From Certhia americana (taxonomy: Eukaryota; Chordata; Aves; Passeriformes; Certhiidae): a stretch of 64,000 nt of DNA. The stretch lies in the NCBI GenBank assembly GCA_018697195.1, contig CM031870.1, positions 5,570,819-5,634,818 of the forward strand. Direction: 5' to 3'. Under the pieces are notes generated by a model. The model made no database searches. It was given only the letters and a program-made list of their open reading frames with translations, and had not been told where the DNA came from. Made by a program: the position numbers and the translations under genes. This document shows positions 13,851 to 25,300 of this stretch, piece by piece. The stretch's first letter is position 1. Each line of letters begins with the position of its first letter.

Positions 13851-16800
13851 CTCATCCAATTTTGCTGCAGGCAGCAGCAAATGTCCCTGAAGGACTGGAT
13901 AAAATCACTTAAAACAGCATAATATTTTAGCTGGTAGAAAAGTAAGACAGCACATCATTACCCCCTAACATTAATAAAGGATGAAGCACAAATTCAGAGA
14001 ACGTAATATCAGACTTGTTTTACCTCATGACAAGCATAATATGTTTTTTTCCCAGTGTCTAAAATATAAATTGGGCCAAAACTAATCCTATATTATTCCA
14101 TTAGTTTTAATGGAATTGTGCTATAGATTAATTTATACCAAAAACTAAATGATAACATTCTCTTTCTCATATGGTGGTTATTTTCTGAACAGTTAAAAAG
14201 AAACAGCAGTGGGACCACGAACAGCACTGAGTGTCCCTCCTGAATTATCTTTTAAATTACAAAGTCACGTTAAAACTGAAAACTGGAAAATTTATATTAC
14301 ACTGGCCTTTCATAGCAATCCAGAGGTTTGCCAGCAAATCATCCAAAATTTGTATCATGAGGATTACAATTCAGACTCTTTAAAAGAAGAAGGAAAAAGG
14401 TGCTGATTTCTAGTTGAAAGTAAAGCCCACAGACACACAAAAAGCAGTGAGGAACTGGGCAAAGGGTCTGTACAAGGAATGACAGCATACTGAGATCTGG
14501 AAGGCCATGTAAGGGCTTTGAGTGCCCATTTCCATTACAATTAGCCTTTATTCCCTTGGGTAGCTTTGAAAATTTCAGCGTAGGTATTTACATAAGCTAC
14601 ATTATTACTGAATCCTAAAACAGTTCAAGGAACATTAAATTTAATGTGCCATGCTGATGCTACTCAACAAAGCCCCACTGAGGTCATTAAAGTGCTGGTG
14701 GTGGCTATTGGAGGGTCTGACGTGGAGCATTCCCATCTTACGCTTTTTTTTACCTAGTTTGTACACTTTGGATCAATAGCTTCATTGCCAATAATGATCA
14801 TTTGTAGATTCTTCACAACAACTGCAAATTAATTAGATGTTGCAAGGGTTCAATTGATTCACTTGCATGTCACAGAATTACTGATCTGCCACCCCTCAGT
14901 AGAGCTGCCAGTTGAAGTTGTGAGCACTCAGCACTGGAGACTTTCTCCTGAACTGAGCTGCAAATAGTCAAATTCTTGAACTTTAATGGGATGGCAGTGA
15001 AAAGCTTGCAGAGCTCCTTGCTTGTTTGTATTTCCACAGTTTGCTACCAGGTAAAGTGTAACAGCTCCATCAGTCTCACAGTTCTGGCCCTTCAGTGGAT
15101 GTGAACAAACTAAAGAACAGGCAAACTCTCCCTCGAGTATGGAGCACTGCCACAGTTTTGTCTGCATGCTTTTACTCCAAAACTGGGCTACAAACACCAC
15201 TCTCTACTGGGAGAAGAGCTGCAGTGCCCTTCTAATCCTGTCCCTGCCCCAACAGGTTTGAAGCCGTGATTTGGAAGGAAGGAGTCAAAACAAGAAGTCA
15301 GAATTGGGAGTTTCTTTTCAGTCTGACAGCTGTGATTTAGTGTCACTGCTGCCAATAAAAGATGAGCAACTCCTACAGCAAACAAGCATTTTGCCTCTAT
15401 GGAAATCTAAACAAGGTGTAATATTTTGTAGTACTAATCCTTTCTCATTGGTAATGTCTTGGGAAAGCATGACTGCTTTGAAAAGATGTTCCTGGCCTTA
15501 AAATTAGGCAGGACCCTAGTCATCATTGTTTAATCCAAGTATTTTTACATAAGCTTTGTTTCAGTGGTTAATGATTTTTTGGGTTTCTTTCTGGTTATGA
15601 CACCTGTTTTAAACAGTGACATTTAATTTAATCAGCAAGTTCAAGCTCCAAACCTTGTCTTTTTAATTAAACACCATTGAAAGCCTGCAAAAAAATTACT
15701 CATTTGAGCCCTAAAAGGAATTTTGGAGTAAGTAAAACTGTGCAAAAAAATTGAAGCATTTAGTCATAAGCTAATTAATTTTTTTTTTAAAAAAGTAATT
15801 TGCATAGCTTCTAAATTTGACCAATACAAAATATCTACTCCTGTCACAACCCAATATAAGGAAACAGAAGATTTCTAATCTGAGGGCAGCTGTTCTACCC
15901 CACAGCAGCTCAGGATCTGGCACTATCAGTACAGACCCTGAATTGTACCCAGCTTTTCAGCCCACTCTGGTTTCAGATATACCACTTACAGCTGACAGAC
16001 ATCTGGGGATAATTTTAAAGCAGTGATAATATTGGAGCAAATATTGTACTTTTCCTGTTACAGTTGTTCCCTGGAAGTTCAGGAAACAGCACCAGAAGAA
16101 ACCCAAAAAAGAAATGAGGTGTGCATTTGTGTTGAGAGCACAAACCACAAGTTAAGTGGCTGTGACACAGACGTGTCACACAATTCATGGTGGTTCTCAC
16201 AGCAGACTCTGCTCAGTGCCTACAGCAGCAGTGTTTGTACTCTTTCCTTGTTGCTTTGGCATATGGAACAAATTTTATTTTCCTGTTTTCTGTTACTGTT
16301 ATTCCTTCCTCCCTTTGTTTCTTAGCATCTCCCACATAACACACATTAGAACTTCACTTTACTCCATTCATTGGGTACATCAAAGCCCATAAAGAATCCC
16401 AGATTCTCCTGATGCGAAGAATGAAGCAGTGGTTGGCTTTCAGATTCCTAGAAATGCTGGCAAACCAGAGCATTTGTGGTTGTATCTTTCACACCCTTGG
16501 GGTATATATAGGAAACATTCTGGACAGGGATATCCCTGGATGCCCCAGTGCAGGAGTTTTACAAATTCATCACAGCATTCCAGGTGACCACAGCAGCTGC
16601 CACAGATGCTACCAGACTCCCACCACTGCTGTATTTCACCATCCTCTCTTTCTTCCTGCACCAATCCCACAGATACAGTTAGAAGGAAGCACGAAGCCAT
16701 TCTCCCCACCATGGAACTGTTGATGATTTTACAGACCCCACTGGCCTCTCACCATTCCACTCCTCTCTGCCCTACAGGCAGCCCTGCTATGGCAACACCT

Positions 16801-18200
16801 CTCTGATGCTCTACAGCCTTCACTGGGGTTTGTCATACCTTGTTTGGTTTTCCAGTTCTTTCTGAAGTGTAGCAAGTTCTTTTAAGTCATTTTGGATGTC
16901 ATTCCTGAAAGAATGTACATGAGGAGCAGAATATATTGAAATAAGCACTACATATCCACACTTCCTCTGATTTTTTCCTCAAAATAGAGCTTGACTTGTC
17001 TCTGGTTGTATCATCTTGGGGAACCACCGGCTCCACATTGCAATATCTCTCCAATGCACAAGTCTATCATTGAACAACACTGTTAAACTTAGCACCAAGG
17101 GCTGTGGTGTCTTGCAACATAAACTAAATGGTTTTCCTTCCCTGTATACTCACAAAGCCCATAACCATGCCTGAAATAAATGCTCTCAACTGAATTTAAA
17201 CGTGTCCATTCAGAAGAAATGTTACTAAAACGAATAAATTAACTGCGCATTAAGATCACTATTTCTGAATTTTTTTACCAGTGTTTTTAAAGCTCTCTCT
17301 GATAATTGGGTATTGATTTCAATGCTCTGCAAATTGACCCATCCAGTGGTCTTTGTCTCTTGCTTGATTCTCCTCCATTAAGGCATTGATAATGATAGTT
17401 GTAATTATTTTGCAATATTCTTATTTCAGAAGGAAGAACACAACCTTTACTGAGTCCTTTTTTTCACCACAGACCAAATCAGAGGGATATAATTACTTCC
17501 ATGCTGATCAACATCATAATGGATCTTACTTTAGTTCCTACCATGAAACCCTTCACTATAATTAACAGCCCAGAAACTGACAGTAAGAACATGATTCATT
17601 GGTGTGCAATCAGATCTCTATTTTATACATCTGCCCTCACTTCATGGCAGTACCACAATCTCATGATGAGCCACAATCTCCTTCACACAGAGAGGGGAAC
17701 CAGCAGTGATACTCCAGAGCTCCAAAATCTCAGGTGGAGGCTACTTGATGCTTCAGGTGCTATTACATGCACCCATACCCACACAACCACAGCAAGTTTT
17801 CTTATTCTCTCATTTTCTCAGTGTTTTCACCAGTAAGAGCAAGACAGTGGGGATATGATTACAGTACATTAAGTAAGCCTGAGAAGCTGGGGCTTGGGAA
17901 GAGGAATTTGGTCCCCACACAAGTCTCATTAATGCCCAGCAGGATTCCCTGCCTTTCACTTGCACAGCACTGGACCCCAGCACTGAAAAGGATTAAGTTA
18001 GAAATAGGAAGGGACATTAACAAAGAATATATCTTGAAAGTTAAAAATCTCTAATATCTGTCATCTTTCTGACTGCTACAGCTACACTGTATTCTGCTTA
18101 TTTTCTGTCCTTTTCATGATTATACCCTCAAACATCTCCACTGTTTCCCCACTCAGTGCTAGCTGCAATGTGTGTCTGCCACTGCTTTCAAAGGCTCATT
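13851..18200. other. Unique non-coding sequence, no gene seen
   Basis: About 4.3 kb with no gene that I can support. It includes a T- and A-rich patch at 15775-15800 with TTAATTAA-type sequence and a perfect 8-bp inverted repeat at 16161-16180. Opposing frames of about 60-110 codons around 16400-16800 share the same DNA on both strands and have no recognised domain. Confidence 0.6.
16161..16180. repeat. Perfect inverted repeat (8-bp arms, 4-nt spacer)
   Basis: TGTGACAC and GTGTCACA are perfect reverse complements separated by AGAC. Each arm holds a TGACA/TGTCA core, the half-site bound by MEIS/TGIF-type homeodomain proteins. The symmetry is seen directly. Binding is speculation. Confidence 0.55.
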
Positions 18201-18290
18201 TAGAATTACAGAACTGGGGGGCACCAAGGGAGAAATAACTATTTAGCTCACCCCCTGCATCGAAGAGGGATAAATATCCTGGGTGTTGTG
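18201..18290 (-). mobile_element. Probable degraded CR1 LINE 3' end
   Basis: Read on the plus strand, the segment begins like the reverse complement of a CR1 tail (TAGAATTACAGAACTGGGG) and about 45 bp on has CACCCCCTGCATCGAAGAGG. This parallels the usual avian CR1 reverse order of an AGAATCACAGAATGG-type start and a later CCAACCCCCTGC segment. Several substitutions and indels separate it from the form I remember. The comparison is from memory and the match is partial, so it could be coincidental. Confidence 0.42.
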
Positions 18291-19443
18291 AGGTTTTCCT
18301 TTAATTTGACATTATTTTGTGGGTCCTACATTCATATCATTTAAACCCTAACATCAACAGACTTTAAGCCAAAAAAATATAGTGAGGACAAAAATCATTG
18401 CATTGCCACTGAAGAGCTCAGAGGGATGTGAAGGGGAGAAAAATTAGAGGGCGAGAGCTACAGATCACCTGGGAAATGAGCAGCCCAGGACTGCACTCCC
18501 TGCAGCACATATGGGAGGTCCCAGAACAGTTATAATGGTACCAAGTTTTCCTGCTGGGCTCTCAAGAATGTATGATTAGCTCGATAGCTTTAATTACTTC
18601 ACAGAAAAGATTTTAAGCAAGGTTTTCCCCACTCACCACTTTCAGTCCACAACTCAGGCCACCTAATCCAGGGCAACAGCCAGACAGGAGGGTCATCAGA
18701 TGGAGTCGTAGTAGGAGATGCTATGCTCCTCTGCTGTTTGTGCTTCTGAAAGCCCTGACATGCTGAAAGCAAACAGCATGACCTGTGCAGCCAGAGCAGG
18801 GTGAGGCACTCAGTTCTCACACTGCTACCCCATATTTACCATCCCAGTTCCTACAGACTGGCAGAGACAAGTTCACCCTTTTAGCTGCAGCAGTAAGAAA
18901 TAAAAATGCTAATTCTCCAAAATTTTTGTTACCTCACTTTTCACAAACTAATTATTTTAAATTGTGTTATCTGTATAAACATATTATAACTCCAACTTCC
19001 ATTACAAATCCTATTGTTGCACGATATTTATAATTTAAATAATATAAATCCCTGAAACCAGGTTCCCTATAATCCCCCTGACGAGCCTAATTTGGAGCAG
19101 TGGAGAGCAGAGTGCTGCAATGGTGATATGAAGGCATTAGGCAGCAGAGGGACCTTGCAGCACAAGCCAATTGCAGTGTTTACTGGAGCCATCCTGCTGC
19201 AGTAAACTGCAAGGAACTGCCAGGAACATGCAATTAAACACACATTGTTAATCTTACTTCAGCGTGCTGGTCACAGAGGGATCCTGGTACTGTTCACACA
19301 AGCACAGACTCCAGCACACCTGCTCAGAGCTGGACATTACAACAGGTGGTGTGTCTGGGAGATGCTGCTGCACATTTTCAATTAGAAGCACCTAAAAAGA
19401 CCCTTTATAACAGATAGGGCCCCACTCAGTACATTCAGGAAAT
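18291..19443. other. Unique non-coding sequence, no gene seen
   Basis: No gene or repeat recognised. A purine/pyrimidine-mixed, moderately GC sequence at 18600-18850 yields short opposing frames that look random. Confidence 0.65.
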
Positions 19444-19529
19444 TGGGCTGGGAGTCACAAAACATGAATTCTGACTCTGCCTTCACCATACAACTTCTTT
19501 CTCCCTGCTCTTTAAAGCAGGGATAAATC
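19444..19529 (+). mobile_element. Ancient MIR/CORE-SINE fragment
   Basis: The order GCTGGGAGTCAC, then ATGAATTCTGACTCTGCC, then AACTTCTTTCTCC and finally AAAGCAGGGATAA follows the MIR SINE consensus order: a CTGGGAGTCAGG-type start, GTTCTAGTCCCAGCTCTGCC, TAACCTCTCTG, and AAATGGGGATAA. About 25 bp of the core between the third and fourth blocks appears deleted. MIR-like CORE-SINEs predate the split of mammals and reptiles, so decayed copies in a bird are expected. The identification is by remembered consensus only. Confidence 0.6.
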
Positions 19530-19596
19530 TGCTCAGGTAGAGACCACCAAGTTCACAGCAGACAGCTTCAGGAATCAGTACAGTCTCTGTACTAAG

Positions 19597-19792
19597 TGTA
19601 CATATACATATATACATATATACACATATGTGTATATATATATATACATACATACATATACATATGTATATATATACACATACATACATACACATATACG
19701 TATACATATACATATATATATATACACACACACATATACATATACCTATACATATATACATATATACATATATACATATATATATATATATG
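19597..19792. repeat. Compound (TA)n/(CATA)n/(CA)n microsatellite, about 196 bp
   Basis: A continuous run of alternating pyrimidine-purine made of TA, CATA and CACA units, without any long non-repeat interruption. It starts at GTACATATACATA and ends in (TA)n followed by TGTTCC. It is the largest simple repeat in the window. Open frames over it on both strands encode only Tyr, Ile, His, Met and Thr strings and are artefacts. It is likely length-variable and prone to sequencing error. Confidence 0.95.
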
Positions 19793-22296
19793 TTCCTTCC
19801 AGAGGATAAGTCAAAGGAAGACCCTGAGCTGTAATTGTACCTTCAAGTTCCCCTTCTTGCAGCTGAGAGAGCCGAGGGGACCAGCATCATCCCAGGGCAG
19901 GTGACACAGCCCCTGTCACAGCTGAAGCACTGCAAATATCTGGCAGTAGTAACTTCCTTTCCCACCTGTAGGTGACAGATGTTACTTCAAAAAACCCAAC
20001 AAACAGGAACAAACAAACCTGCACAGTTATTAAGGTCATTTCTGCTCTGCCTGGGGTTACTGATGCACTCAAACACCTGTCAAACTCGCCAGCAGCACTG
20101 CCTTTGAGCAGTTTGTAAAAAGCAGTGGATCAGTTTAGTACCATGTTGCCAGGTCAGCAATTTGTTACCAGGGAAAGGAGAAGATGCTTCTCTGTCCTCA
20201 GTGCTGCTGAAACAGGATTTACCTTTGCCAGTCAGAGCAAACATAAAGTGACCCCTGTGGGTTCAGCCCATCTGAAACACTCACTGTCGCTGTTACACTT
20301 TGATACCATTTTGTAGCTGCAATTGCCACATGCTCACATGGTGCATCTGTTGCAGAAAAACATTGTTTTGGTCATTCTAACACTTCCTTAATCAGATCTG
20401 TGTACATCTATCAGCACGTGCACACAAGCGATGGAGCAGCTATTCCAAATTCTTTGCTTTTTTTCCAGCTCCTGATCATCTGTCACTTGCATTTCTAAAT
20501 GTCTACACTTGACACACTAGAACAGTATCTAGGATGAAACAGTTTCATATATTGTTGTCCAAGCTTGTGCAATTGTCCCTATCATTGCTGCATCAACATT
20601 GCAAAATACTGGGGTGACACGGGGCAATACATGACTAAAAACACAGAAAAACCCTTTATGTATCAGTGCAAATATATTTACCAGAGGAAATCTTATTTCA
20701 AGCCAGTTAAAATCTGAAGCAAGGTTTACGAATTCACAACAGATTTTTACTTCTAGACTGGGAATAAAAACAAGCATCAAACAGTTTAAAAATTTTCGTG
20801 TCAGTGCAAGATGTTTTGTTGCTGGTTCATTTTATTCTGGGAAGGAGCTACAAACCTGTTTCACAGCAAAGAACAAAAAGTTCATCAAGGCTGGTCTCTG
20901 GAGGACAAGATGCTGTAGGGGCAGCCAAGCATTCAGCAAGGTTTGGAAAAATGCTGCTATGGAGCCACAGTGCTTTGTTCTCAAAGAAAAAATCCTAAAG
21001 AAAATTTAACTATTAAAAGCGTCCTGATTAAGTGAATAGATGGCCCCAGACAGGTTTGCATTATAAACATTAATTGCACATTAACTCAACTAATTAAAAA
21101 ATAAATACTGTACACAGCAGGAAGCTCCTTCTTAAAAGCAACTTCTGCCTTGGGAAATGAGCCAGTTCTTTTAAAAAAACCAAAAACACAAGCCCTGGGG
21201 TGTCAGCGAAACGCCTGTTTCAGCCAGGGAGACTGAGAACACCATGGAGCAGATATTACTGCTGTGCCAACTGTGCAGAGCCAAAGTGGCAGCAAACACC
21301 AGGAAACACTTAATGAAAGGATCTCTTCATCCCCTCTCACTGCCCAACCCCACTGAAAGCCTCAGATACCATGAATGAACAACACAAAAACAAAAAGGGT
21401 TCTCTTTCTGGACTTTGGCAGAGGGTTGGAGGAGAGGCTTTGGGGACCCAGTGGTGGGGGGAAGGTTGCTCTTTCCCAGGTGCTGGAAGCTATGGGGCAA
21501 AACCCAGCCTTGTGCAAGTGCCTCAGCTCCTCACTCACAACCAGGATAGTGCCAAAACTGCCAGGAGCTGCCTCAGAGCCACACTGGACCCAAACCCTCC
21601 CTCAGTTTTCTCCCACATCTCCACTGCTGCCTGCCTCAAGATATGCCCCCAGCAGGACCCTACGCTATCACCACAGCTTTTAGCAGCAAGCTCAGAGCCT
21701 GCTTGGGGCACACTTCATCACAGGAGGGTGTTGCCATGCCCCTCTAGCTCCCTGTTAAGTGGTTTCCAAGGGACCAAGCAAGATAGGAGATATTCAGGCT
21801 CTTGCAGCCCAGCTGAGGTCAAGACTGAAGGATTTTGGTGACCTAGTTTGACTGTGGGAGATGGTTGTGGTGCTGATAAGCACTGTAAGGCTGAAAGATG
21901 TGATAAAAAAGGAAAAAAATAAACCAAAAACCACCCTGGAGCACAGCACCAGAGCAAAGCCTGCCCAGCAGGAGCCAGGCTAGCACATGGCTGGCCTGAA
22001 TTTCAGGCCAGTGCTCAAGACACAGGGTAGTTTTGCATCTAACAAGCATTACTACCCAGATTCACACTTGCTGGCATTTTCTTAGCAAACATGCATGTGC
22101 AAGAATAAGAGATTAAAGATATTCTCAGACATGAATATTAGGTTTCTGCACCTGTGTACATGCAGACAAAACCTTTACTTTTTTAGGCAGAGAAGCACAG
22201 ACACTTTCATTTGGGTGACAGTAAGTAGTTAATGCAATACTAGATAAAAATCAAGATGCCACATCAATTTGTGAGAAGAGAGTTGTACTGATATAT
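19793..22296. other. Unique non-coding sequence with a GC-richer pocket
   Basis: No gene supported. The pocket at about 21380-21850 is GC-richer than its surroundings and leaves a 156-codon plus-strand frame open (21371-21841), overlapped by a 102-codon frame in another register and by minus-strand frames. It has no recognised domain, and its Ser/Pro/Leu-rich composition fits random translation of GC-richer DNA. Confidence 0.6.
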
Positions 22297-22378
22297 CTGG
22301 GTTCACATCCAAGCTCTGCCATAGACTAGCTATATAACCTCAGGCAAGGCAGCTCCTTTCTCTACTCCTTAGATCCAG
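22297..22378 (+). mobile_element. Ancient MIR/CORE-SINE fragment (core region)
   Basis: GGTTCACATCCAAGCTCTGCC followed by ACTAGCTATATAACCTCAGGCAAG matches the diagnostic MIR core order: GGTTCAAATCCCAGCTCTGCC, then ACTAGCTGTGTGACCTTGGGCAAG. It continues into a TTTCTCTACTCC stretch equivalent to the CTCTGTGCCTC part. The block order and spacing are preserved over about 80 bp, which makes chance unlikely. This is the best-preserved MIR-like copy in the window. The consensus is from memory. Confidence 0.75.
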
Positions 22379-25300
22379 GAAATGCCATTTTTCTTCTGTT
22401 TTTTATCTGTTCTCCATTTAGCTCTTTGGGGAAGCCACTTGTGCAATCAGCCTTTGTGTAACACTGAACACATAAAAGATCCAGTCTCAATTTAAACACT
22501 AGTGTAATGCAGATAATAAACAATCATCATTAAGCCATTAATTCACTTAACAGCCTATTTCTCTCTTTCTGCCAACACACTTTCTGAGTTAGAAGGGGTT
22601 TTTTCAGCAGGGAGGTAAATTTGTAGTGTCATGCAAATGGAAATATTATGTGCCTGTGTACTCATAATATTGAGTCATAATAATAAATGACTATTTGATA
22701 AATTTCTAGACAAGCACCACAGATCATCCCTTCAAGTCATTCCACATTTTAACAGCCAGTCCTGTTGAGGAGATCCAGAGGAATTGCAGAGCTAGCTTGG
22801 ATGCCATTTAAGTTTCACTGATAATCAAAAACCTGCTATCAAAACACACTAACTGCAGTATCACTTCCATTGGGCATGAATCTTCTCTCTTGGGGGATTA
22901 CTGCTGTGGACAGGTCACCTTGTACCCCTGCAATGCACCCAAAGGCAGACAGCAGAGAAATTGTTTCTTGCAGTGGAGTCTGACTATTCTAACAGAAAGG
23001 GTTCCTGAGATCATAGTAACTGCTAATATTTCATTTTATTGCAATTTGAGGAGATTAGGGAAATCACATCCCCCAGCACTTTATTTCTGTCAGGTGAGAA
23101 GGCAATATTTGTGCTAAGCTTGAGGGAATGTTTAAGCTCACTGGGAGGGAGCAAATGCATGCCCAGAAAGCCCAGGGTTGGTCCACACTTCATGGAAAAG
23201 CCACACAAAGCAACTCCATCATGCATAGTCTGGGGAACTGGCAGAGCAATATATCCTAAAAGAAACAGGTCAGTGGGAGACAGAGACAGTCATGCTTGGC
23301 CCTGCAGCTTCCAGGAATACATAAATCCCCATGTGGCATGCTCCTGAGATAGCTGAGCACACAGGGGCTCTGAGGCATGCAGCCAGTGCCAGGCTATTTG
23401 CACAGCCCAGGAGCACGGAGGCAGAAACTTTTCTCAAATTGTCTCACTAGTTTATCCATCACTTATGGACATAAAACCTTCCACTGTTCCTTCAGCTGGT
23501 CTAATATCACCACAGTGTCCCTGCTACATCCCCAATACAGCTACAGGTGAGCAGAACATCATCATGAAGCTCAGCTTCCCTCCCCTTCACACCAGCTCTT
23601 AAACATGCTCAATGTTGCATTTCTGGCATAATTTCTCCCTTCTTGGGTTTGTCTCCATTTACTGCACTTAAATACCTTTCCCTATCTTGCTATTTCCTTC
23701 TTGTTCAAAGCCAAGCTCTAAAAATCCCTGCTGTTCTCCAGTCATATGGACACAAACACACAAAAAAAGCATTATATCATGTAATGAGAACAGAAAATAG
23801 CCACAATCTGCCTGCTCAGCTCAGGTCCCATAAATGTGAAAGTGAGAGGAATTCATTGCTTCTCACTGCAGCTCCCCAGCCCCCTGTTGCAGCAGCTGCC
23901 CTGGCACAGGTGAGTATGGACCTCTCAGGCTCCCAGAGCATGTTCTCAGAGGAACAACACAGAGTTAATGCTCTGAGGAGGAGCTCTGGATGTTCCACAC
24001 ACAATAGAGAGCTTCACAGAAAAGCTTTCATGATTGATGGGAACTCTAACCCCGAGGGAGCTAAAGACCTTCTACTCTCAGTAGACTCTTAAAGCAGACT
24101 CTGTGCAGAGGAGGGAATCAAGCCAGAACAACACAGTATTTCCAGTACCCTTTTCGATCTTCCAAAGAGTTTAGTAAAATATCTGAGATCCCAATGACAT
24201 ATTGGCTTTGCGCTAGGCGTGGGAGACATGGCAGAGAGAGAAGTAGTCAGACTTTCTTCTCAGCAGAAACCACTCTTTGTTAGTGACTTTTTTTTTTTTA
24301 ATTACAGTTCCAACTTTAAATTCAAAGAAACTTGCATCTCAAGTGAATTCTTGTAATTAGATTCCAACAACAGGCTGGTACTTACCTTTTATTTACAAGT
24401 ATTACATAACACAGAGATAATTATCAGTGTTATGTGTGTTACTGTTTTAGGGGTTTCCTTTTAATAAGCTTTGAAGATAATTGAACCCCACAAAAGGGTA
24501 AAGACAGTAGAAATGGCAATAAAACTCTTGCCTTATCTCACTGCATGCAGGTGCACCAGAGGAAGGCAGAAGCCACTGCCATGGTGGCTTCTGCACCTAG
24601 AGGTGAATATGTGTATATGTGGAAGGTTGACCAGCTGCAGCCTGAAAGTGCTCTAGCTCACTCCCATAAGGAAAAAACAAGGTTTAGTTGTGGGAGAATG
24701 ACATGGTAACTGTCCACCAGATCACATCAGTTATCTGCATCTTCATCCTGCACCTTCCCCGTGTTCCTGCCAGCCTCCTGCTGTCAGCTCTTCCCTCTGC
24801 CAGCAGCTGATTATGTTCCTGAGCAATTGTGGAAGCAGCCAGTGGGGTTCAAAGAAATCCCCCCATATGCACCACAGTCATCTCATCTTTCTCCAGCACT
24901 CCTCACCTGACTTCCTTACATCCTGAGGAAAGCTGGCAAAGCAAACTGTTGTGGGAAGAAATTAATTTGTCCCTTGTATATCTGCCTGTGGAATTTGGAG
25001 GAGGAAAAAGGCAAGGGAAGAACTGTTCTGTTTCTTCACTCCTGCCCATGTTTCCAGACTGCCAACTCACTGTTTCCTCTGCTGCAATCCATCACATACT
25101 TGTATTTACTGCTCTTGCTCCCAACAGTTTGTTCCACTCCACATTCATGCCCAGTTTTGTTCAGGTCCCACCCAATGTTCCCAGGACATTTCAGACCCCA
25201 AGCTCAGATTGTACAGGTTAAAAATTGCTCTTCTGAGACACTGAGGGTTGACCTGTCCTGATCTTCTGCAGGGAGAAGCAGAACAAGTGCCTGCCTGAAT

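Noticed and set aside
19483..19904. Several overlapping frames rich in Tyr, Ile, His and Met
   Set aside because: They are translations of the TA/CATA microsatellite.
21371..21841. 156-codon plus-strand open frame
   Set aside because: It lies in a GC-richer pocket where stops are rarer, is overlapped by frames in other registers, and has no recognised domain.
23643..24092. 149-codon plus-strand frame with a hydrophobic start resembling a signal peptide
   Set aside because: The rest is a low-information Ser/Ala/His mix with no family resemblance, and its length is within chance.
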